A model generated the notes under the pieces. The model did not search any database and had not been told where the DNA came from. It saw only the letters and a list, made by a program, of their open reading frames with translations. The translations under genes were made by a program, and so were the position numbers. Shown here piece by piece: positions 8,697-14,048 of a stretch of 14,048 nucleotides of DNA (position 1 is its first letter; every line of letters begins with the position of its first letter). The DNA lies in assembly GCA_016758965.1 (NCBI GenBank), contig JAEPRB010000548.1:1-14048 (forward strand), in the 5' to 3' direction. The stretch is from Circinella minor (taxonomy: Eukaryota; Mucoromycota; Mucoromycetes; Mucorales; Lichtheimiaceae).

Positions 8697-10444
8697 TTAA
8701 AGAGCATCTTCATGTGCAATACACCGAGGAAAGAAGCTTATGGAGTGGAAAACCCATCCTTTAAAATCACTAGGAGTTACCTTGGCAATTGCTGCAGAAA
8801 TTCGATCCTCCAGTTGTTTTTGTAGTTTTTCTGTTTCTGTTCCTTCTTGGTTATCATCTTCCGTATCGTCTTCTATATCGATTAACGCATTTTTATACAA
8901 TATCTTGATCTTGGAAAAAATTCTTCGATAGGATTAAGAAATGGAGAATACTGTGGCAGCATTATGATATGATGGCCGCGTTTCTCTACCTCATCTTTAA
9001 TCCACCATGCTACATAAATTGGTGCATTATCAATAACCAAGTAGCACCCTGTGCGGCCTTGCTCCTCGAGTCGATCCATAACCAAGTGCAAAAATGCAAG
9101 AAAGTCATGACTATTGGTTCCTTTTGTTTTTTTCATTTCTTGTTCACCATTTTTTTCTTCATCTTCTTTTTCCTTGGTTGTTTGACTTCTTTTTACCTTT
9201 GCCCTTCTTTTTTTATCTGCTTTTTGAGGGATTCTCAGAGACACTTCCACCAGCCCATCATTACAAACAGCAGCCAAAAGAGTGATAGTTGGCGAACGTC
9301 TAGTCTTCACCTTGATATGCACTGGTCTTCCGCGTTCAGACCATCCATAATTACGGCGCATACTGGCGTTAAACGGACATTCATCGATAAAAATACAATT
9401 ACTTTCGTAATCAATTTGCTTACTATGTATATACTAGCGCACTCACTCCTCTCTCATTCTTTTTGTATCGGTATCTGTACGACGTTCAGGATACCATCCT
9501 GCTCACTTCAATGATAGGTGACATTTCTGTGTCAGATGTCGATGAAGGTTGGATTGTGATATGGTCACGCTAAACTTTTTTTCAAACGATTCTTGAATTT
9601 GTTGTAATGTGGCCGTGTTATGCTTTTTAATAAACATTTTGATATGTTCAGCACCTTGGCTGTTAATTTTTCCTTGCGTGGTTCTTGTTTTGGGTTTCGG
9701 AAAAGCATTTCCAGTGGACTTATGTTCGTTTATGATCTTTGTAACATTAGACCAACTGGTTCCCACAGATCGAGCGGCTGCACCATGTGTCATGCCATAA
9801 ACTCGTATGCTGTTCAATACTGTCTGAATCTGTTTTTCAGTCCAGTTTTTACCATATGATTTGCGGCTTTTCTTGCTAGGACAATTAACAACAGGTGTAA
9901 CTTGTTCTACAGTGGCGATAGAAGATTGTGTACCAATATTTGGTAAGATTGATCGCATTACTGGAAGATTTGCCACCTGCAGATCCATCTCGTTTTCACT
10001 TTCATCATGACTATCACAATCAGAGTTCCGGTATATATAGCGGGACTCTGGGAGTATACTGTCGTTCAGTTGCTCATCCTCACTCATAGGATTTACATCG
10101 CCATCTAATATAAAGATATGGTTATATAAATAAATATTATTTTCATAAAAGGTCTCTTACCATCTTCGACTTCCGAGCTGTTTGATGCGACCGTATCTTC
10201 GTCTATTAGCATTTCCTGATCACAATTGATACCTATTTATTACCAAAATCAGTACTTTACGTATATGTATCTTATCAAAGTGCTACTGACCAGATTGCTT
10301 ATTTTGCTTAGCAGTCAAACTAATCGAGCTAAAAGCTTTAGCTAATGTAGATGATCTCGCTGTCTGAGAGCGAGTTTTTGGGACGTATGTCCGTTTTGTT
10401 ACTCTGCCGGCATTGCGAGTTTTTAAGGAAGTAGTGTTGATCAT
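8697..10444 (-). pseudogene. Tc1/mariner-like DD34E transposase, copy B, three clustered stops and one frameshift
   Basis: Exons are 10444-10291, 10232-10161 and 10104-8697. The introns are 58 nt (GTCAGT...ATAG) and 56 nt (GTAAGA...TTAG), both phase 1. The basic N-terminus starts MINTTSLKTRNAGRVTKRT. A helix-turn-helix block follows (YGKNWTEKQIQTVLNSIRVY, AAARSVGTSWSNVTKII), then LHRHLTQKCHL. The catalytic triad is complete: CIFIDECPFN, LVIDNAPI and SPFLNPIEEFF, with 34 residues between the second Asp and Glu. In-frame stops are TGA 9503-9505, TGA 9443-9445 and TAG 9434-9436, all between the DNA-binding and catalytic domains and without any frame change. A one-base loss in the T run (A run on plus, 8915-8920) moves the frame; the tail SKIKILYKNALIDIEDDTED then continues to TAA at 8697. 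A Lys/Glu-rich insert of about 30 residues lies between the first two Asp residues. Confidence 0.88.
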
Positions 10445-10510
10445 TGATGTTAGAAAATGTGTAAAGTTGTAAACAAGAAGAGAAAAATAGTAATAACGAT
10501 AAAGCTTTAT

Positions 10511-11008
10511 TTATTTTTTTAATAGCTTTTCTACTGGTACTACTGGAGTACCAAATATTTTAATACATGAAAAAGCAATTGTTTTGTATTTCGTATTTTT
10601 TAAAGGCGGTTTGACTACCAATGTTGGTGAGCAGATGTTTGATGAGGATATATCAAGATCATTTTGAAACATTGAATGCTTTTGCATCGAGATCTTGATA
10701 GCTTTATCTTGTGCTTAAATATTATGAAATGTGTTAATATCCCTGTCTTTTCTTTTGTTATTGTCTTCTTTTAAAAAAAATAGTTTCTTACTTTTAGTTT
10801 CTTTTAAACTCAAATCTTTTAGTCTTCTTGCGAGGTCGCGCTCCTCCTGCTGACCATACATCTCCTATAACAATTGAACTGAGCCGATCAAAGACTTAAG
10901 TCGACTAGAAGCAGCTCTTAGTTCTGCAGTAGTAGGACCAGCCTTTTTCAAGCTTTTTCATGGGATGGCTTGTCTTTTTCTTTCTGTTGTTTTTTTTGTT
11001 TTCGTCAT
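10511..11008 (-). pseudogene. small two-exon basic/coiled-coil protein, about 139 codons, two in-frame stops
   Basis: Exon 1 is 11008-10792 and exon 2 is 10713-10511. The 78-nt intron has donor GTAAGA and acceptor TTTAAG, with a phase-1 junction. The product starts MTKTKKTTERKRQAIP, very basic and nuclear-signal-like. It continues with an amphipathic helical stretch (TTAELRAASSRLKSLIGSV; EMYGQQEERDLARRLKDLS) and ends with VVKPPLKNTKYKTIAFSCIKIFGTP...VEKLLKK and TAA 10513-10511. In-frame stops are TGA 10960-10958 (codon 17) and TAG 10867-10865 (codon 48, between LL and EMYGQQ). CGA and CAG origins would fit. I do not recognise the family. It lies only 66 bp upstream of, and in the same direction as, the copy B transposase, so it could be an accessory gene of that element or an unrelated neighbour. 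The gene model rests on frame and splice continuity only. Confidence 0.5.
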
Positions 11009-12190
11009 TGTTGGTAAAAGGGTTAAATGAAAGATTCGCGCACAAATCAAGATAATTGTCACTAGTTATGGCGTAACTATATTTGAACGAGAAAAAAACA
11101 AATCCCATATTCTTTCAGTTGTTTTTGGCGTTCCTCTTTGATCAATCATAGTTTATTTGGGTGTACTAAAGTTTCACACGCCAGTATCAATTTTTCAGAA
11201 GTTAATCCAATAATAGATTACCCAAAACAAACGACCATCTCGTTTCAGTCATTTGCCCTTTTTTAATATGTATTTTCCAACATGACTATGAAAAATCAAA
11301 ATCATCACTCCACGAACCCCATCCATGACAACCTGTACTAAATTATCCAGCAACATATGTTCAATTATCCAAAAGCATTCTAGTATATAAATCAATTTCT
11401 AACTTCCATATTTTATTGATAATATTAATCGATAACCATCGTGTATCTATACTAGCCACAACATCACTAGAAAATCCATCTTTTCAATCAATTTGTGGTG
11501 GTAATACCTGATCCACTCTTTATCCTTTTCTCATCCATGTGTTTGTTTAATGATAAGTGCTGTTAAATTGATAGTATCAGGCCTAGATGACGTATTTTAA
11601 TAATCGTATCTATATAGTAATTATACGTCAGTTTAATAATAGGTATCATTATCAATTGAACACAACTGCTTCCAGTTAAGGCATAACTATACCATTAGTT
11701 GCTCAGAATTAAAATAAAAAGTGACAAGATCAAGTAATAATTATATAAAAAAAGAATATCAAAGTCAAGTACCGATAACTATAAGTAGGTTATACAAAGA
11801 AAAAGTTCAATTTTAATATACTGTACTGAAGAATAAGATTTAATATAAGAAAAAGAAAATGAATTAATTGAATAGAATTGAAGAATGTAACTTACTTTAC
11901 TAATAAATCATATTGCTTAAGATATAATATTAATTATCTATCAATAAATGTAACAATAGAGGACAATCGTTTATTGAAAGTAAAAAAAAAAGGGGAGAGT
12001 GGCAAAGTAAAATAATAAGGTTTCTTTCGTAAGATTTCCTGGGGCATGGGAATTAGTCTTTCCAAAAAAGAATAAATAAGACTTCGGAAGCCGCGATGAA
12101 AAAAAAACATATTCTCTTTTTTCATCTTTATTATTGTCCTACTTTTACTTTTTCTCATCTTGAAAGACATCATTAAATTTATCAATATAA
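11009..12190. other. AT-rich intergenic DNA with a long imperfect inverted repeat
   Basis: About 1.2 kb with no supportable gene. The first 150 bp may hold the promoter of the small minus-strand gene. A nested inverted repeat lies at 11566-11657. A minus-strand frame at 11934-12185 is Lys/Phe-rich and lacks motifs or flanking splice logic, so it is not called. Confidence 0.5.
11566..11657. repeat. nested imperfect inverted repeat, about 92 bp
   Basis: The outer arms AATTGATA (11566-11573) and TATCAATT (11650-11657) and the inner arms TGACGTAT (11588-11595) and ATACGTCA (11623-11630) are each perfect 8-bp complements at symmetric positions. Between them the sequence pairs poorly. It could fold as a hairpin, be a decayed MITE-like remnant, or be chance in AT-rich DNA. 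Confidence 0.45.
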
Positions 12191-13276
12191 TTCATTAATA
12201 AATGTATTCAAGAGTTAATAAGAACTGTTCCCTTCGAGCCATCAGTTTCTATTAGTTTCATCGGCTTGGATAGTAAGTTTTGAAATTCTCATTTTTATTG
12301 CTGAATACTTTTACAAACTATTTGCGTCATAATGGTTAACAAAGACATTGACTACAGTTTTCTTTAACAGTTTATCTACCTTTTTCCTCTAGAAATTATA
12401 TGTATTATCTTTGGTTTCTTGCCTCCAGAAGCTGTCGTGGAATCTACTACGGTTTCAAAGCTGTAGGCACAACAGCTTTTTCGTTGCGACAGCTGCTGGT
12501 CGGATGTCATAGTTACCGAGTTATCAGGTGGAGATTTCCTTTACCCTTGCCAACAATTAACTCATATAATCCACCACGTCCATCCATACGGTAGTCATTA
12601 TCTTCAACTTTTCCTTAACTGTATGGCTCGCACTCATTCCGACACGCATTTTAAATCCATCACCTTCGCTTCTCATTATATTTCACCTAAATCTCAAAGT
12701 AAGTAAAACAAAATTTGGTCATATATAATCATTCTTTTTTGTGCATAATAAAATATGCATTATCAAAGTATGAATAGCTTCTTATTGATGCATTGTATAT
12801 AATAATATATTTACTAACAAGTGTTTCCGTTTGCTTTTCTTTATTTCTATATTATATCAACAACACTAAAAGCATACAACACGAAAACCCTTATCAAACC
12901 ACCCACACCGCAATTTCTTGTCAACTTTCTTTCCATCCTTATACGTAAAAATCATGCCACTTTAAAATCAATCATTTTACCAAACACAACCCGCACTTCC
13001 CCACAAATCATCAAATCCGCATTGGTTCCAAAATTACTATAAACTCCATTCATTTCATCAAACAAAAAATTACACCCATTCGCCCTAAACCAGTTTACTA
13101 TCCATTGGTTGTGGGCGGATGGAATATTGATTGAATATAATAGATACAAAAATAAAGATAAAACCATATTAAAATTGAATATAGGTACGAATGAATTTGG
13201 GGAAAGGGATGAAGATACATGGGATAGTTTTAGTTACTTAAATGAAATATATACCAGGAAAACTAGAAATAACTGA
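12191..13276 (+). pseudogene. unrecognised gene of at least three exons, two in-frame stops, 5' end not found
   Basis: Exons: about 12191-12272 (5' limit unknown), 12393-12698 and 12822-13276. The introns are 120 and 123 nt with GTAAGT donors; the first acceptor follows a pyrimidine tract (TTTTTCCTCTAG) and the second follows ACTAAC closely. Both junctions are phase 1. The peptide passes through FEPSVSISFIGLD, IFGFLPPEAVVESTTVSKL, a Cys pair in LFRCDSCWSDVIVTELSGG, MARTHSDTHFKSITF and LHPFALNQFTIHWLWADG, and ends GTNEFGERDEDTWDSFSYLN...YTRKTRNN at TGA 13274-13276. In-frame stops are TAG 12464-12466 and TAA 13040-13042; the frame stays open for 77 codons beyond the second, which is long for such AT-rich DNA. 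I do not recognise the family and assign no function. The plus strand is preferred because three exons stay in phase, but an opposing minus-strand frame overlaps the last exon. Confidence 0.42.
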
Positions 13277-14048
13277 GAAAAGATGAGGATAAAAAATAAA
13301 CATATAAATGTATATATGTATATATTACTTAACACTGCTCATTTACAGTATAAGTTGATTGCTAAACATAGAGAACAAAAAGACATTACGGAAATAGTTT
13401 CTTAAATGGAAAATATATATTTTGAAACTTCATATCATTGAATAATACATTCCTTTATTTATCCCGATTAATGAAGCTTCTGTTTAGTCATTCTATTTTG
13501 TTCTTTTATATATTTGTCTTTTTGTCGTATACAATCAATAGTACTTAAACACTATATGCGTTTCTTTTTTATTTTTTTATTGCTTATACATCTTCTATTT
13601 TTAATAATATGTAATAGTAATAATAATAATAATAATACAAAATTGATTATTACTGCTCACTATATTACTAACCATCTTTATTGATACTTTGTTTATACCA
13701 ACATCTCCTTGTTTATAATAACTTTTGTTACACATCAGATTGTCTAATGTGAGATTGTTTTCATTCAACAAAATACAACCATGCTTTTGCACTACCTGAT
13801 TTTGCCCCACTAAAATATTTAATAAAAGTCAAAAGTAATAAAGAAATATTGTAATCCTACGAGACTAGAAATAATCGATTGATCCTTTACTTTTTCAAAA
13901 ATATATGTACTGTTTATGTCCACCAAAACCGCATCGAGCGATCATTGATTGCTGCACTTTTGTCAAAAATATACCTTTATTTTGAAATGACAAAAATAGT
14001 AGTGCTAAGAAAGGAAAGATATTGACGATAATAATAGCAAATAAACAA
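13277..14048. other. AT-rich DNA at the right edge, no gene called
   Basis: No gene is supportable. A minus-strand frame at 13601-13810 (start MGQNQVVQKHGC) ends in an isoleucine run coded by the ATT microsatellite and has no recognised motif; an ATTTTAG acceptor-like site lies directly before it, so it may be a fragment of an exon. A 21-bp imperfect palindrome is at 13731-13751. Confidence 0.4.
13618..13637. repeat. TAA trinucleotide microsatellite
   Basis: Six tandem TAA units plus a partial copy, in AT-rich intergenic sequence. Confidence 0.85.

Noticed and set aside
8969..9514. Plus-strand Phe/Leu-rich frame of 181 codons
   Set aside because: It is antisense to the Lys/Glu-rich catalytic region of Tc1 copy B, whose DDE motifs are clear.
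10535..10553. Hairpin TGGTACT-ACTGG-AGTACCA as a terminator or element end
   Set aside because: It lies within the last coding exon of the small minus-strand gene and codes GTPVVPV; no matching copy was seen elsewhere in the window.
11934..12185. Minus-strand Lys/Phe-rich frame of 83 codons
   Set aside because: Low-complexity composition, no motif, and no splice or neighbour support.
12952..13167. Minus-strand frame of 71 codons
   Set aside because: It looks coding-like but has no phase-compatible exons around it, whereas the plus strand joins three exons in phase. It remains the main alternative for this stretch.

Overview
The window looks like an AT-rich, repeat-laden stretch of a eukaryotic genome, most likely an early-diverging fungus of the Mucorales/Mucoromycota type. 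The reasons are short spliceosomal introns (56-149 nt, GTAAGT-like donors, TACTAAC-like branch sites), multi-exon Tc1/mariner and tnp2-type transposases, and a TPR fragment resembling the F-box/TPR family expanded in Mucorales. The lineage is inference; no rRNA or conserved housekeeping gene is present. I see no bacterial features.

Layout. (1) 1-3145, minus: an eight-exon tnp2 (CACTA/En-Spm-like) transposase gene, running off the left edge at its 3' end, with two in-frame stops. (2) 3146-3339: a 194-bp divergent promoter. (3) 3340-4929, plus: a five-exon poly-Gln/coiled-coil gene, probably the second protein of the same element, with three in-frame stops and an apparently lost splice donor. 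(4) 5119-5149: a 9-bp tandem repeat closed by an inverted repeat. (5) 5235-5573, plus: a truncated TPR (F-box-type) gene fragment. (6) 6030-7452, minus: a Tc1/mariner transposase pseudogene with two exons, a frameshift, a stop and a lost first catalytic Asp. (7) 8697-10444, minus: a second, different Tc1-like transposase with three exons, a complete D, D34, E triad, three clustered stops and one homopolymer frameshift. (8) 10511-11008, minus: a small two-exon basic/coiled-coil gene just upstream of it, with two stops. (9) 12191-13276, plus: an unrecognised gene of at least three exons with two stops. The rest is AT-rich intergenic DNA.

No gene in the window is intact. The window reads as a graveyard of DNA transposons and damaged genes. 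The lesions are strikingly uniform: about 14 premature stops, each one reachable from CAG, CAA, CGA or TGG by a single C-to-T (or G-to-A) change, against only two or three indels, while exon phases and splice sites remain coherent. The two least expected items are the divergent partner of the tnp2 transposase and the small gene next to the second Tc1 element. Both exon structures were reconstructed here by hand from splice signals and reading-frame continuity and have not been checked against transcripts or homologs.
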